From Litoreibacter ascidiaceicola (GTDB lineage: Bacteria > Pseudomonadota > Alphaproteobacteria > Rhodobacterales > Rhodobacteraceae): a stretch of 64,000 bases of DNA. A program made the position numbers and the translations under genes. Below, piece after piece: positions 18,717-28,244 of the stretch. How positions within the stretch are numbered: position 1 is the first letter of the stretch; each line of letters begins with the position of its first letter. The stretch spans positions 124,001 to 188,000 of the forward strand of contig NZ_FQUV01000003.1 of the NCBI RefSeq assembly GCF_900129235.1, in the 5' to 3' direction. The notes under the pieces are model-generated. The model was not told the origin of the DNA. It worked only from the letters and a program-made list of their open reading frames with translations, and did no database searches.

Positions 18717-19150
18717 GCGAAAATTCCTATGAGGAGGCAGCCGCAGACAATCACCGTCAGAAGTGCGCGGAGCTTGAGCCACCATGGGGGTGTCAGGTTC
18801 CAGCGGGCGAATTGCACGTCGCAGGCGAAGACCAGCAGGAAGCCGATCAGCACGGCGATGGTCGCGCGGGTGCCACCACCGCCGATGGTGAAGAATGCCC
18901 AGAGCGCGGGCAGGGTGCTCAGCGCGTAGGCTATGGCTGCGTTGGTTTTGGTCGCGAAGCCCCAGAGCACGCCGGACATGAAGCACAAGATCACGGTGCC
19001 GTAGGAGATCAGGATATAGGACGCGCCGAACCGCTGGCCCAACAAGGCCGTGGTCTGCTCGTCGATGGCAGGGACCAGCATACCGAGCGCCCCCCACAAG
19101 AATGGCAGCAGCCCCGCGAGGCCAAGGGTAAGAGCAGAGCGGGGGATCAT
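18713..19150 (-). CDS. DUF3429 integral membrane protein
   Basis: 145 residues, nearly all hydrophobic, with five predicted helices and the segments LPFLWGALGM and SYGTVILCFMSGVLWGF that recall DUF3429. No function is known for the family. Start at 19150 (MIPRSALT). Overlaps both neighbours by 4 bp, in the ispH operon. Confidence 0.78.
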   Translation of the reverse strand: MIPRSALTLGLAGLLPFLWGALGMLVPAIDEQTTALLGQRFGASYILISYGTVILCFMSGVLWGFATKTNAAIAYALSTLPALWAFFTIGGGGTRATIAVLIGFLLVFACDVQFARWNLTPPWWLKLRALLTVIVCGCLLIGIFA

Positions 19151-19761
19151 GCGCGCTCCAACGCCAGTTTTCCCGCAAGGCCCACGAAGATTGCGGCGAA
19201 GGAGCGGTTGAGCCATTTTAGCACCCGCTCGGAGCCTAGGATCGCGTCGCGAGCGCGGGCGGCGAAGAGGCCGTAGATCACGAAAACAGCAAAGGTCAGA
19301 GCCATGAAGACTGCTCCGAGTAGGGCCATTTCTGCCGTTACGTTCGCAGGGTTTCCAGACAGGAACGGAGGCAGCAGGGCCAGAAAGAAGATCGACAGCT
19401 TGGGATTCAGGATGTTGATCAATGCGCCCCGACGTGCGGTGCGCCAGCCGTTTTGCGCAGTTTGCGTGCCGTTAACGGACAGGGTGCCGCCGGATCTGAG
19501 CATCTGCCACGCGAGGTAGAGCAGATAGGCGACGCCCGCGAATTTGACGATCTGGAAGAGCAGGGCGGAGGTGTGTAGCACCGCCGCCAGCCCTAGCGTT
19601 GCGGCGGCGAGGTGGGGGACGATGCCGAAAGTGCAGCCCAACGCCGCCCAGAGTGCGGCGCGGCGGCCTTGGCCGAGGCCCATGGCCAACGTGTAGATGA
19701 CGCCGGTGCCGGGGGCGAGGACGACGACGAGGGCTGTCAGCAGGTATTGGGCGGTGATCAT
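19147..19761 (-). CDS. LysE/RhtB-family amino-acid exporter
   Basis: 204 residues, six predicted helices. It has the N-terminal Gly/Pro motif (APGTGVIYTLAMGLGQG) and the mid-protein NILNPKLSIFFLALLPPFL segment typical of LysE/RhtB exporters. Likely exports an amino acid or derivative; the substrate cannot be told. A second family member lies at 28241-28864. Confidence 0.88.
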   Translation of the reverse strand: MITAQYLLTALVVVLAPGTGVIYTLAMGLGQGRRAALWAALGCTFGIVPHLAAATLGLAAVLHTSALLFQIVKFAGVAYLLYLAWQMLRSGGTLSVNGTQTAQNGWRTARRGALINILNPKLSIFFLALLPPFLSGNPANVTAEMALLGAVFMALTFAVFVIYGLFAARARDAILGSERVLKWLNRSFAAIFVGLAGKLALERA

Positions 19762-19834
19762 GGGACGGGTGCTCCGGTTGCGTGATACAGAGATATCATG
19801 GCAGGCGAAGATGTCACGCGCCGCACGGCCCCTT

Positions 19835-20791
19835 CTAACGTAGTGCCGCCTTGAAAAGGACCGTGTCCAAGTCGCCTAGAGCTCCGTCCTCCAGACAGGC
19901 CGCGTAGCTGACTACCACGACCATTTCGCCGCCGTAGCTGGCAAAATAGGAGCCGTCGCCCTTGCCGTCCCAACACAGCAACCCTGCGTGCCAGAAGAGG
20001 TTGCGCCCATTTATATTACGATAGAATGACCCCATCACATACTTCGCACCGCGCCCAAGCTCAGAATGGGGCCAGTCAAGCGGCGCGCGCCCGATGTTGC
20101 GGGGGCTGCCGAACCACTCCTTTGCAAACCGGGCGTAATCGCCAACGGACATGGACCAACCGCCCCACGCCCCCAGCGGGCCCCAGACAGGATCGAGTGC
20201 TGCGGTGGTGATGCCGAGTGGATCAAGGACCAACGACCGGCAATCGGCCTCGTAGTCTTGTTGCGCATGGGCGTCGATCACGGCGCCCAGAACGGCGTAG
20301 TTGGTGTTGTTGTAGCGGAAGGACGCATCTGCCCGGGGGGCATCCAGCGCCAGTTTGGTCGCGAGCTTATGGCGCGGCGTGCGGTCGGCTTCCAGATGCC
20401 ACGGCTGGCCTTGGGTCAGGTCTTCGTCAAAGCCGGAGGTCTGCGACAGGAAATCGGGCAAACTGCCCGTGCTTTCAGGGGCGTCAATTAGCGTTGAAAT
20501 CTGCGCGTCGAGGTCGAAGACGCCTTCTTGCTGGAACACGGCGATGCAAGCCCCGGTGATGGCTTTTGACAGGCTGGCCAATGTGACAGGCGCGGCAGCG
20601 TCACGGCCATAGCCCTTTGTCAGTGTCGGTGCGGGGGCGTCGCCAGCAAGTACGGCGATGGAAGCTTCGGTGACGCCGTGGTCGGTCATCCAAGCCTCGA
20701 ACGAAGTCACGATGGCGGTTTGGCGATCGTCTTGTGCGGCCACAGGCGTGGTCAGAAATAAAGCGCCAATCAGAAGCGCGCGCAGGCTCAT
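19835..20791 (-). CDS. Secreted serine hydrolase of the beta-lactamase/penicillin-binding family (class C-like)
   Basis: 318 residues with a signal peptide (cleavage near PVAAQ at about residue 20). The SxxK nucleophile motif is SLSK, the tyrosine motif is YNN, and HAG takes the place of KTG, as in class C beta-lactamases and family VIII esterases. Periplasmic; could be an esterase, a D-Ala-D-Ala peptidase or an amidohydrolase. Starts 4 bp inside the ispH stop, so it depends on ispH transcription. Confidence 0.82.
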   Translation of the reverse strand: MSLRALLIGALFLTTPVAAQDDRQTAIVTSFEAWMTDHGVTEASIAVLAGDAPAPTLTKGYGRDAAAPVTLASLSKAITGACIAVFQQEGVFDLDAQISTLIDAPESTGSLPDFLSQTSGFDEDLTQGQPWHLEADRTPRHKLATKLALDAPRADASFRYNNTNYAVLGAVIDAHAQQDYEADCRSLVLDPLGITTAALDPVWGPLGAWGGWSMSVGDYARFAKEWFGSPRNIGRAPLDWPHSELGRGAKYVMGSFYRNINGRNLFWHAGLLCWDGKGDGSYFASYGGEMVVVVSYAACLEDGALGDLDTVLFKAALR

Positions 20792-21738
20792 GCCGGTTCT
20801 CGCAGCACACGCGGGACCTTGAATTCCACGTTTTCGACGGCGGTTTCGACAACCTCTTCGGTCACTTTGTAGCGGGCCTTGAAGGCGTCGATGACCTCGT
20901 TGATCAGCACTTCCGGCGCGGAGGCACCTGCTGTGATGCCGATGCTGTCGATGCCGTCCAGCGCGCGCCAGTCGATGTCGGCGGCGCGTTGCACCAGTTG
21001 TGCGTAGGTGCAGCCCGCTTTGGCCCCGACCTCCACCAGCCGTCTGGAGTTGGAGGAGTTCGGCGCGCCGATGACCAACATGGCGTTGGTCTTCGTGGCC
21101 ATCGCTTTCACCGCTTCTTGGCGGTTGGTGGTGGCGTAACAGATGTCTTCCTTGTGCGGCCCGATGATCGCGGGGAAGCGGGTTTGCAGGGCCGCGACCA
21201 CATCAGCGGTGTCATCGACCGACAGGGTCGTTTGGGTGATGAAGGCTAGCTTTTCGGGGTCGCGCGGGGCGATGGTGGCGACGTCTTCGGAGGTCTCGAC
21301 CAAGATCACCTCGCCCTCGGGCAACTGGCCCATGGTGCCCACGGTTTCGGGATGACCGGCATGGCCGATCATCACCATTTGCAGACCGTTGGCGTGGTGA
21401 CGCTCCGCCTCGATATGGACCTTGGAGACCAGCGGGCATGTCGCGTCGACATAGACCATCTCGCGCTTGGCGGCAGCGGCGGGGACCGCTTTCGGAACGC
21501 CGTGGGCCGAGAAGATCACGGGGCGGTCGTCGGGGCATTCGTCAAGCTCCTCGACAAACACCGCACCTTGGTCGCGCAGGGCGTCGACCACGTATTTGTT
21601 GTGTACGATTTCGTGGCGCACATAGACGGGTGCGCCCCATTTCTCCAACGCCATCTCCACGATTTTGATGGCGCGGTCCACGCCTGCGCAGAATCCGCGC
21701 GGGGCGGCGAGGTAGAGGGTGAGGGGGGGCTTGGTCAT
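20788..21738 (-). CDS. ispH: 4-hydroxy-3-methylbut-2-enyl diphosphate reductase
   Basis: 316 residues. The [4Fe-4S] cysteines are visible in GFCAGV, DATCP and GCTYAQ-type positions, and the conserved segments [13 protein letters not shown] and HGVPKAVP identify IspH. Last step of the MEP isoprenoid pathway, giving IPP and DMAPP. Start at 21738 ([15 protein letters not shown]); an in-frame codon eight residues upstream is less likely. Head of the seven-gene minus-strand run down to 17067. Confidence 0.96.
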   Translation of the reverse strand: MTKPPLTLYLAAPRGFCAGVDRAIKIVEMALEKWGAPVYVRHEIVHNKYVVDALRDQGAVFVEELDECPDDRPVIFSAHGVPKAVPAAAAKREMVYVDATCPLVSKVHIEAERHHANGLQMVMIGHAGHPETVGTMGQLPEGEVILVETSEDVATIAPRDPEKLAFITQTTLSVDDTADVVAALQTRFPAIIGPHKEDICYATTNRQEAVKAMATKTNAMLVIGAPNSSNSRRLVEVGAKAGCTYAQLVQRAADIDWRALDGIDSIGITAGASAPEVLINEVIDAFKARYKVTEEVVETAVENVEFKVPRVLREPA

Positions 21739-21884
21739 GTTATGCGCTCCTGCTTGGGGCATGAATTAAGGGCTTGAGTGGGCGGGGTCCAGTGGTGGCT
21801 CGCGGAAATGTGTGATTTGGGCGCTTGACCCTCCACCTGCTGGAAGCCGGATAAGAGTTTTTCATAGAAGGAGCATCTAACACC

Positions 21885-22328
21885 ATGATCAGGCATATTC
21901 TCACTCCCTGCGGCGCTATTCTTGTGGCGATTTTGGCAACCGTTCAGGTGTCCAACGTAAGCGCTCAAACCGCACCGTATGCCAATCCGGAGGTCATCGC
22001 CGAGGGCAAGCTGATTTACGATGGGGCCTGTGCCTCGTGCCACGGAGGCGATCTGGAAGGACAACCTAACTGGCGGCAACGCGGTGCCAATGGACGGCTG
22101 CCCGCACCACCGCATGACATCACGGGCCACACGTGGCACCACGCAGACGAGCAACTGTTCGCGATCACAAAATACGGGACGGAGGCGCTAGTCGGTGGGG
22201 ATTACAAAAGTGACATGCGCGGGTTTGAGGGTGAATTGACGGATGCACAGATCAAGGCGGTCCTCGCTTATATCAAGAGTACATGGCCTGAGGATATCCA
22301 AGAACGACATAGCGCGATGAGCCGTTAG
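21885..22328 (+). CDS. Small periplasmic c-type cytochrome
   Basis: 147 residues. A signal peptide (cleavage near VSAQ, residue about 28) precedes a single haem site CASCH, with a probable distal Met in KSDMRGF. Class I cytochrome c fold, likely an electron carrier or a subunit-like domain for an unidentified oxidoreductase. Preceded by AAGGAG. The remaining upstream gap carries no other gene. Confidence 0.88.
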   Translation: MIRHILTPCGAILVAILATVQVSNVSAQTAPYANPEVIAEGKLIYDGACASCHGGDLEGQPNWRQRGANGRLPAPPHDITGHTWHHADEQLFAITKYGTEALVGGDYKSDMRGFEGELTDAQIKAVLAYIKSTWPEDIQERHSAMSR

Positions 22329-22383
22329 GGGTGGCTTTGCAAATACGGCATCGGCTAGGGTCCGGTGGAATGGAGATTTTACT

Positions 22384-22842
22384 ATGGCGATGAAGATTCG
22401 AGCGGTCGCCGCAGGTGACCGGAAGTCTTGGGGCGCACTCTATAAAGGGTATGCCGCGTTCTACGGGGTCGCGCAGACTGACGACATGCGTGACCGAGTC
22501 TGGGAATGGCTGATGGACTCCGACCATGAGGTCAACGGATTTGTAGCTGAGGTGGATGGCGCGCTTGTAGGGTTGGCCCATTACCGGCCTTTTGCGCGGC
22601 CGCTGGCAGCGGGGACGGGCGGGTTTCTGGATGATTTGTTTGTGAATCCTGACGCGCGAGGCCTGAAGGTGGGCGAGGCGCTAATTTCCGCCGTGCAGGC
22701 TGAGGGTCGCAATCGTGGTTGGGGCGTCGTTCGCTGGATCACCGCGGATGACAATTACCGCGCACGTGGATTATACGACCGACTGGCGACGCGCACCGGT
22801 TGGGTGACGTATGATCTGGATGTTGACGGCGAAACGGTCTGA
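22384..22842 (+). CDS. GNAT-family N-acetyltransferase
   Basis: 152 residues. The acetyl-CoA-binding region is seen as LDDLFVNPDARGLKVGEALI, i.e. the V-x-P-x-x-R-G-x-G/K pattern of motif A, with the later RGLYDRLA segment of motif B. Substrate unknown. It lies 55 bp after the cytochrome and is followed by a strong hairpin terminator shared with the convergent NYN gene. Confidence 0.82.
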   Translation: MAMKIRAVAAGDRKSWGALYKGYAAFYGVAQTDDMRDRVWEWLMDSDHEVNGFVAEVDGALVGLAHYRPFARPLAAGTGGFLDDLFVNPDARGLKVGEALISAVQAEGRNRGWGVVRWITADDNYRARGLYDRLATRTGWVTYDLDVDGETV

Positions 22843-22847
22843 AACGA

Positions 22848-22879
22848 AAAACGCCGGAGCGATGCCCCGGCGTTTTGTC
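22848..22879. terminator. Bidirectional rho-independent terminator
   Basis: AAAACGCCGG (22848-22857) pairs with CCGGCGTTTT (22867-22876), with A- and T-runs on the two sides, serving the convergent GNAT gene and NYN gene. Confidence 0.88.
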
Positions 22880-23458
22880 TTATTCAGTGACTTCGCGTTC
22901 CCGTTCGCGGGTGAAGCTCATGTCGCCTTCCCGTGGCGGGCGGCCTATCACCTCGCGCAGCTCGTCGAGTTCGATGAAATTGTCGGCCTGACGGCGCAGT
23001 TCATCAGAGATCATTGGCGGGTTGGAGCGGATCGTCGACACGACCGACACACGCACGCCTTTGCGCTGGATTGCTTCGATCAAGGGGCGGAAGTCGCCAT
23101 CGCCCGAAAAGATCACGATGTGATCGACATGCGGGGCGAGTTCCATGGCATCGACAGCAAGTTCGATATCCATGTTGCCTTTGACCTTACGACGACCTTC
23201 ACGGTCGGTGTATTCCTTGGCCGGTTTGGTGACCATGGTGAAGCCGTTGTAATGCAGCCAGTCCACAAGCGGACGAATGGGCGAATAATCGTCATTCTCG
23301 AGTAGGGCTGTATAGTAGAATGCGCGTAGCATTTTGCCGCGACGCATGAACTCATGTCTCAGGAGTTTATAGTCAATATCAAACCCCAAAGACTTGGCTG
23401 CGGCATATAGATTCGACCCGTCTATAAACAGTGCCAGCCTTTCGTCTTTGTAAAACAT
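22880..23458 (-). CDS. NYN-domain protein (LabA/DUF88), PIN-like nuclease fold
   Basis: 192 residues. The N-terminal LALFIDGSNLY, the acidic NMDIELAVDAM and the IFSGDGDFRPLI segments are the NYN/LabA motifs supplying Asp residues for a PIN-like RNA-processing fold. The C-terminal tail is Arg/Glu rich. Family members bind or cleave RNA; no target is known here. Start at 23458, with GGAAGGA seven bases before, rather than the TTG one codon upstream. Divergent from folK. Confidence 0.88.
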   Translation of the reverse strand: MFYKDERLALFIDGSNLYAAAKSLGFDIDYKLLRHEFMRRGKMLRAFYYTALLENDDYSPIRPLVDWLHYNGFTMVTKPAKEYTDREGRRKVKGNMDIELAVDAMELAPHVDHIVIFSGDGDFRPLIEAIQRKGVRVSVVSTIRSNPPMISDELRRQADNFIELDELREVIGRPPREGDMSFTREREREVTE

Positions 23459-23552
23459 CAAATGTCCTTCCGATAATCGCTCAGCCTGTTTAATAGTCCC
23501 CGAGTGAAGGGCGCAGGCGTACGCGCTTCAGCAAACATAAGGAAAAAAGCTT

Positions 23553-24140
23553 ATGCCGCAACCCACGGGGGGTCACAAAGGGCTGATAATAGCCCATGTT
23601 GCGCTGGGTAGTAACGCGACGTCAAGCTCTGGATCACCGGAATTCACCCTGCGCGACGTGAAACAAGCAATTTCTTGCGACTCAGTTAACGTGCTGGCGG
23701 AAAGTCGCTTTTTCCGAAGCCCCGCGTTTCCGGTAGGCAGCGGGCCGAACTATGTGAACGCCGCCATAACCCTCGAGACCAGCCTGTCTGCAGACGCTCT
23801 TTTGGCGTATTTACACCGCGTTGAGGCTGTTTTCGGACGGGTGCGCGAGGCGCGGTGGGCCGCACGGACACTTGATCTTGATCTGCTGGATTATGGAGGC
23901 AGGATACTCCCAGATGCCGCGACAGTGACGCATTGGGTTGATCTGCCGTTGGAGCGTCAAAAGAAGGATGCGCCGGACCGTCTGATTTTGCCGCATCCCA
24001 GGATTCAGGACCGCGCATTTGTATTGATTCCATTGGCTGATATTGCGCCTGATTGGGTGCATCCTTTAAGCGGTCGTAGCCTTGCAGATATGTTATCAGC
24101 CTTGCCGGATGCGGAAAAAGGCACGATTTGCCCTCTGTGA
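23553..24140 (+). CDS. folK: 2-amino-4-hydroxy-6-hydroxymethyldihydropteridine pyrophosphokinase
   Basis: 195 residues. The HPPK signature R-W-x-x-R-T-L-D-L-D-L-L (RWAARTLDLDLL) and the N-terminal ALGSN motif are present, followed by LPHPRIQDRAFVLIPL. Transfers pyrophosphate from ATP to hydroxymethyldihydropterin in folate synthesis. About 20 residues longer at the N-terminus than E. coli FolK. rpoZ follows after 91 bp. Confidence 0.93.
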   Translation: MPQPTGGHKGLIIAHVALGSNATSSSGSPEFTLRDVKQAISCDSVNVLAESRFFRSPAFPVGSGPNYVNAAITLETSLSADALLAYLHRVEAVFGRVREARWAARTLDLDLLDYGGRILPDAATVTHWVDLPLERQKKDAPDRLILPHPRIQDRAFVLIPLADIAPDWVHPLSGRSLADMLSALPDAEKGTICPL

Positions 24141-24231
24141 AGGCCAAATTTGCGGGTTTTGAGGTTGTATTCGTCCTGTAACGGTCCTAATTGTGCCGTC
24201 TGACATCCCCTGTGAATGACTGGAGTCCCCC

Positions 24232-24585
24232 ATGGCCCGCGTGACGGTTGAAGATTGCGTAGACAAAGTACCTAACCGCTTTGAACTGGTTATGCTTGCG
24301 TCCCATCGTGCCCGTGAGATTGCGGCCGGCGGCGCGCTCACTATTGATCGTGATAACGACAAGAACCCTGTCGTATCACTGCGCGAGATTGCGGAAGAGA
24401 CCCAGACTGCTGACGAGTTGCGCGAGCGCATGATCGAAAGCAACCAGACACAGATCGAAGTGGACGAGCCTGAAGAAGACGCCATGGCGCTTCTCATGGG
24501 TGTTGAGCAGGACAAACCTGCCGATGACGACATGTCCGAAGAGAAGCTGTTGCGGGCCTTGATGGAAGCACAAGGGCCAAAGTAA
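24232..24585 (+). CDS. rpoZ: DNA-directed RNA polymerase omega subunit
   Basis: 117 residues beginning [20 protein letters not shown], the family's usual N-terminus, with the conserved [10 protein letters not shown] helix. Omega helps RNA polymerase assembly and ppGpp binding. It sits directly upstream of the (p)ppGpp synthetase/hydrolase gene, the same pairing as rpoZ-spoT in many Proteobacteria. The C-terminal tail is acidic. Confidence 0.96.
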   Translation: MARVTVEDCVDKVPNRFELVMLASHRAREIAAGGALTIDRDNDKNPVVSLREIAEETQTADELRERMIESNQTQIEVDEPEEDAMALLMGVEQDKPADDDMSEEKLLRALMEAQGPK

Positions 24586-24615
24586 GGCTCTACAAAATTG
24601 GCGGCGGACCAACGG

Positions 24616-26739
24616 ATGATTTCTGACAGCGACCTGATCGCAATGGTCCGCGCCTACAATCCGAACACCAACGAAGCCCTGATCCGGGATGCTTATGCCT
24701 ACGGTGCGAAAATGCACGAAGGGCAGACGCGGCATTCCGGCGAGCCATATTTCTCCCATCCTGTTGAAGTTGCCGCCCTGCTGACCGAGCGTTGGCTGGA
24801 TGATGCAACGATCGTCACAGCATTGCTGCATGACACGATTGAAGACACGGGATCGACCTATTCCGAGGTGGAACGCCGCTTTGGCTCCGAGATCGCGGAA
24901 CTGGTGGATGGCGTCACCAAACTGACCAATCTGGAATTGAACTCGACCGAGACCAAGCAGGCGGAAAACTTTCGCAAGCTATTTATGGCGATGTCCAAGG
25001 ACCTTCGGGTCATTTTGGTGAAACTTGCAGACCGTCTGCATAATATGCGCACGATCAAACACATGCGCCCGGACAAGCAGATTCAGAAGGCCCGCGAGAC
25101 AATGGATATCTACGCGCCTTTGGCAGGGCGGATGGGGATGCATTGGATGCGCGAAGAGCTGGAAGACCTAGCGTTTCGCGTCCTGAACCCGGATGCGCGG
25201 GCGTCAATTATCCGGCGCTTCATCACACTACAAAAAGAGACGGGCGATGTTGTCCCGAAAATCACCGAAGACATCCGCACCGAGTTGGCCCGCGCGAATA
25301 TTGAAGGCAAGGTGTTTGGGCGCGCCAAGAAACCCTATTCCATCTGGCGCAAGATGGAGGAGAAGAAGCAAAGCTTCTCACGTCTGTCCGACATCTATGG
25401 CTTCCGCGTCATCGCCAATTCCGAGGATGATTGCTACCGTGCCTTGGGGGTTTTGCACCGCCGCTGGCGCTCGGTGCCCGGACGCTTCAAGGACTATATC
25501 AGCCAGCCAAAGACTAATGGTTACCGTTCGATCCACACGACCGTATCGGGGCGCGACGGCAAACGCGTAGAAATCCAGATTCGAACCCGCCAGATGCATG
25601 ATGTTGCCGAGGCCGGTGTCGCCGCACATTGGGCGTATCGTGACGGAGAGCGGGTCGAAAACCCGTTTGCCGTCGACCCGTCCACTTGGGTGTCTTCGAT
25701 GACAGAGCGGTTCGATCAAGCCGACGACCATGACGATTTTCTCGAGCATGTGAAATTGGAGATGTATTCGGACCAAGTGTTCTGTTTCACTCCGAAAGGC
25801 GAGGTGATCAAACTTCCGCGGGGTGCAACACCGCTAGACTATGCCTATGCGATCCACACCCGGATCGGGCATAGCTGCGTCGGGGCGAAGGTTGATGGAT
25901 TGCGGGTGCCGCTTTGGACACGGTTGCGCAACGGGCAATCGGTTGAAATCATCACCGCCGAAGGGCAAAAGCCGCAGCCGACATGGATCGACATTGCGGT
26001 CACCGGGCGGGCGAAATCGGCAATTCGCAAATCCCTGCGTGAAGAGCATCGTGACCGCTATATCAAGCTGGGTCGTGAATTGACCCGCGTGGCGTTTGAA
26101 CATGTCGGCAAGAAGGCATCGGATAAGGCGTTAGAGACTGCCGCGAAGGAGTTGAGCCTGACCGACGCGTCTCAATTGCTGGAATATGTTGGCTCGACCG
26201 AGTTGTCGGCACGCGAAGTTGTGACCGCGCTGTATCCAGAACTCGCGAGCAAGGCGGATATGGAGCCCGCGGATAATGAACGCCCCGTTGTCGGCCTGCC
26301 CGAGGGTGTTCAGGTCAAACGCGCTGCTTGTTGCCAGGCCGTGCCGGGAGAGCGGATTGTCGGGATCAAGTACAAGGGTGAGGGGGTGTTTGTTCACGCC
26401 ATCGCCTGCGACGCGCTCGTCGAGTTGGAGGACCAGCCAGAGCGCTGGCTTGATATTCGCTGGCATTCTGGCCGACACGCGGCAACCAATACGGTTACTC
26501 TGGCGTTAACGATTGGCAATAGCTTTGGGGTTCTGGGACGTATTTGCACATTGATCGGGGAGCAGAAGGCGAATATTTCGGACATGCATTTTATCGACCG
26601 CAAGCCGGACTATTTCCAGTTATTGATGGATGTCGACGTCAGGGATTCCGAGCATCTGCACGGGGTCATGACCGCTATCGAGGCAGATAGTGACGTGGCT
26701 GGGTTGGAACGGCACCGAGATTTGAGCCGCAAACCGTAA
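24616..26739 (+). CDS. Bifunctional (p)ppGpp synthetase/hydrolase, RelA/SpoT (Rsh) type
   Basis: 707 residues. Domains in order: HD hydrolase (HPVEVAALL and LLHDTIEDT; residues about 45-180), synthetase with the RFKDYI motif and YGFRVIANSEDD (about 230-370), TGS domain (about 385-445), a helical region with a Cys-Cys zinc-finger-like CC near residue 575, and a C-terminal ACT domain. The RxKD motif is that of bifunctional enzymes. It makes and degrades the stringent-response alarmone. Start at ATG 24616 fits the family; a TTG at 24598 is less likely. Downstream of rpoZ. Confidence 0.94.
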   Translation: MISDSDLIAMVRAYNPNTNEALIRDAYAYGAKMHEGQTRHSGEPYFSHPVEVAALLTERWLDDATIVTALLHDTIEDTGSTYSEVERRFGSEIAELVDGVTKLTNLELNSTETKQAENFRKLFMAMSKDLRVILVKLADRLHNMRTIKHMRPDKQIQKARETMDIYAPLAGRMGMHWMREELEDLAFRVLNPDARASIIRRFITLQKETGDVVPKITEDIRTELARANIEGKVFGRAKKPYSIWRKMEEKKQSFSRLSDIYGFRVIANSEDDCYRALGVLHRRWRSVPGRFKDYISQPKTNGYRSIHTTVSGRDGKRVEIQIRTRQMHDVAEAGVAAHWAYRDGERVENPFAVDPSTWVSSMTERFDQADDHDDFLEHVKLEMYSDQVFCFTPKGEVIKLPRGATPLDYAYAIHTRIGHSCVGAKVDGLRVPLWTRLRNGQSVEIITAEGQKPQPTWIDIAVTGRAKSAIRKSLREEHRDRYIKLGRELTRVAFEHVGKKASDKALETAAKELSLTDASQLLEYVGSTELSAREVVTALYPELASKADMEPADNERPVVGLPEGVQVKRAACCQAVPGERIVGIKYKGEGVFVHAIACDALVELEDQPERWLDIRWHSGRHAATNTVTLALTIGNSFGVLGRICTLIGEQKANISDMHFIDRKPDYFQLLMDVDVRDSEHLHGVMTAIEADSDVAGLERHRDLSRKP

Positions 26740-26783
26740 CGAGTGGCCCCGAAACAATGGGGCGGAGAGGTGAAAGACCAGAC

Positions 26784-27431
26784 GTGTTCAAACGCCGAAC
26801 GCCAAAAAGCTGGGCCCTGTGGGCGTGGCATTTGATCTGGCCGCAAGGTGGCTGGGGGCGGGCGTTCGGGTATGTTAAACACCGCGTTCGTCGCTTGCCT
26901 GATGCGCCTCACCGTATTTCGCGGGGCATTTTCGCGGGTGTGTTTACAACTTTCACCCCATTTTACGGCTTTCATTTTTTCATCGCGGCCTTCATCGCAA
27001 AAGTCATGCGTGGCAACATTCTGGCCGCGTTGATGGCGACCTTTTTTGGCAACCCGCTCACATACTTGCCGATTGGCGTCGTGTCGCTAAAGACAGGCCA
27101 CTTCTTGCTTGGCACCGAGTTTGAGCCGGACATGAACCTCGCTCGGCGGTTCGCGGGTGCCTGGCGTGACTTGAAAGATAACTTCTGGGCGATGTTTACC
27201 GATGACGTGGCCCATTGGGATCGACTGGCCGGCTTTTATAACGAGGTGTTCCTTCCCTATATGGTGGGTGGGCTCATTCCCGGTGTGATTGCGGGGACTA
27301 TCGCCTACTATCTCAGCGCTCCGGTGATTGCGGCGTATCAGAACCGCCGTAAGGGGCGGATCAAGGCAAAGCTGGAAGAAATCCGGCTCCGCAAGGCGGC
27401 CAAGAAAGCTGAAGACAGTCGCTCACAATAA
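26784..27431 (+). CDS. DUF2062 membrane protein
   Basis: 215 residues from a GTG at 26784 (MFKRR-type N-terminus known from homologues); an ATG 27 bases upstream is possible. Contains the HRISRGIFAGVFTTFTPFYG and ILAALMATFFGNPLT segments and about four membrane helices, with a Lys/Arg-rich cytoplasmic tail. DUF2062 function is unknown; members are inner-membrane proteins. Lies between the Rsh gene and pdxJ. Confidence 0.83.
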   Translation: MFKRRTPKSWALWAWHLIWPQGGWGRAFGYVKHRVRRLPDAPHRISRGIFAGVFTTFTPFYGFHFFIAAFIAKVMRGNILAALMATFFGNPLTYLPIGVVSLKTGHFLLGTEFEPDMNLARRFAGAWRDLKDNFWAMFTDDVAHWDRLAGFYNEVFLPYMVGGLIPGVIAGTIAYYLSAPVIAAYQNRRKGRIKAKLEEIRLRKAAKKAEDSRSQ

Positions 27432-27500
27432 GCGATGTTGAGCTTGCCGCGCGTTGTCCTATGATCTGAGGTGAAGAGCCATCTCCAAAGGACTGCACCG

Positions 27501-28244
27501 ATGACCAACAAGCTCCGCCTTGGCGTGAATATCGACCACGTTGCAACAGTTCGAAATGCCCGCGGTGGCGACAATCCTGATCCGGTTCGCGCCGCGCTAA
27601 TGGCGCAAGAGGCAGGAGCGGACGGGATCACTGCGCATCTGCGTGAAGATCGCCGCCACATCCGCGACGCTGACATGGCTGCAATCAAAGACGCGATTTC
27701 TGTTCCGCTGAATTTTGAGATGGCGGCGACGGACGAGATGCAGAAACTTGCGTTGGCGACCGAGCCGCATGCGGTTTGCCTTGTACCGGAACGGCGCGAA
27801 GAGAGAACAACGGAAGGTGGGCTTGACGTTGCAGGCGACGACAATCGGCTGGCAGCTTATATCTCTCCCTTCAAGAATGCAGGTATCCGGGTGTCCCTGT
27901 TTATCGGGTCCGACGAGCGGCAGGTCCGCGCCGCAGCACGAATTGGCGCGGACATAATCGAGCTGCACGCGGGCAGCTATTGCGACGCCCATGCCGAAGG
28001 GCGCTTTGATGCACGGGATGCGGAGTTCGTGCGATTGCGCGACATGGCCAAACTCGCGCATTCGTTGGGCCTTGAGGTTCATGCAGGGCATGGCTTCACC
28101 TTTGACAGCGTGAAACCGGTTGCGGCTTTGCCGGAAATTGTGGAGCTGAATATCGGACATTTCCTGATTGGAGAGGCGATATTCACGGGACTGGCCCCCG
28201 CAATCAAGGAAATGCGCCGTCTGATGGACGAGGCGCGCGCGTGA
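27501..28244 (+). CDS. pdxJ: Pyridoxine 5'-phosphate synthase
   Basis: 247 residues. N-terminus [19 protein letters not shown] and the HLREDRRHI and HAGHGF segments are PdxJ signatures. Condenses 1-deoxyxylulose 5-phosphate with amino-acetone phosphate to form vitamin B6 phosphate. An AAAGGA stretch supports the ATG at 27501 over a longer in-frame start. In the order pdxJ-lysE-hyp-acpS, common in alphaproteobacteria. Confidence 0.95.
   Translation: MTNKLRLGVNIDHVATVRNARGGDNPDPVRAALMAQEAGADGITAHLREDRRHIRDADMAAIKDAISVPLNFEMAATDEMQKLALATEPHAVCLVPERREERTTEGGLDVAGDDNRLAAYISPFKNAGIRVSLFIGSDERQVRAAARIGADIIELHAGSYCDAHAEGRFDARDAEFVRLRDMAKLAHSLGLEVHAGHGFTFDSVKPVAALPEIVELNIGHFLIGEAIFTGLAPAIKEMRRLMDEARA

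Noticed and set aside
18717-19178. Longer N-terminal form of the methyltransferase
   Set aside because: The extension lies fully across DUF3429 in another frame and has shadow composition; homologues begin near the ATG at 18716.
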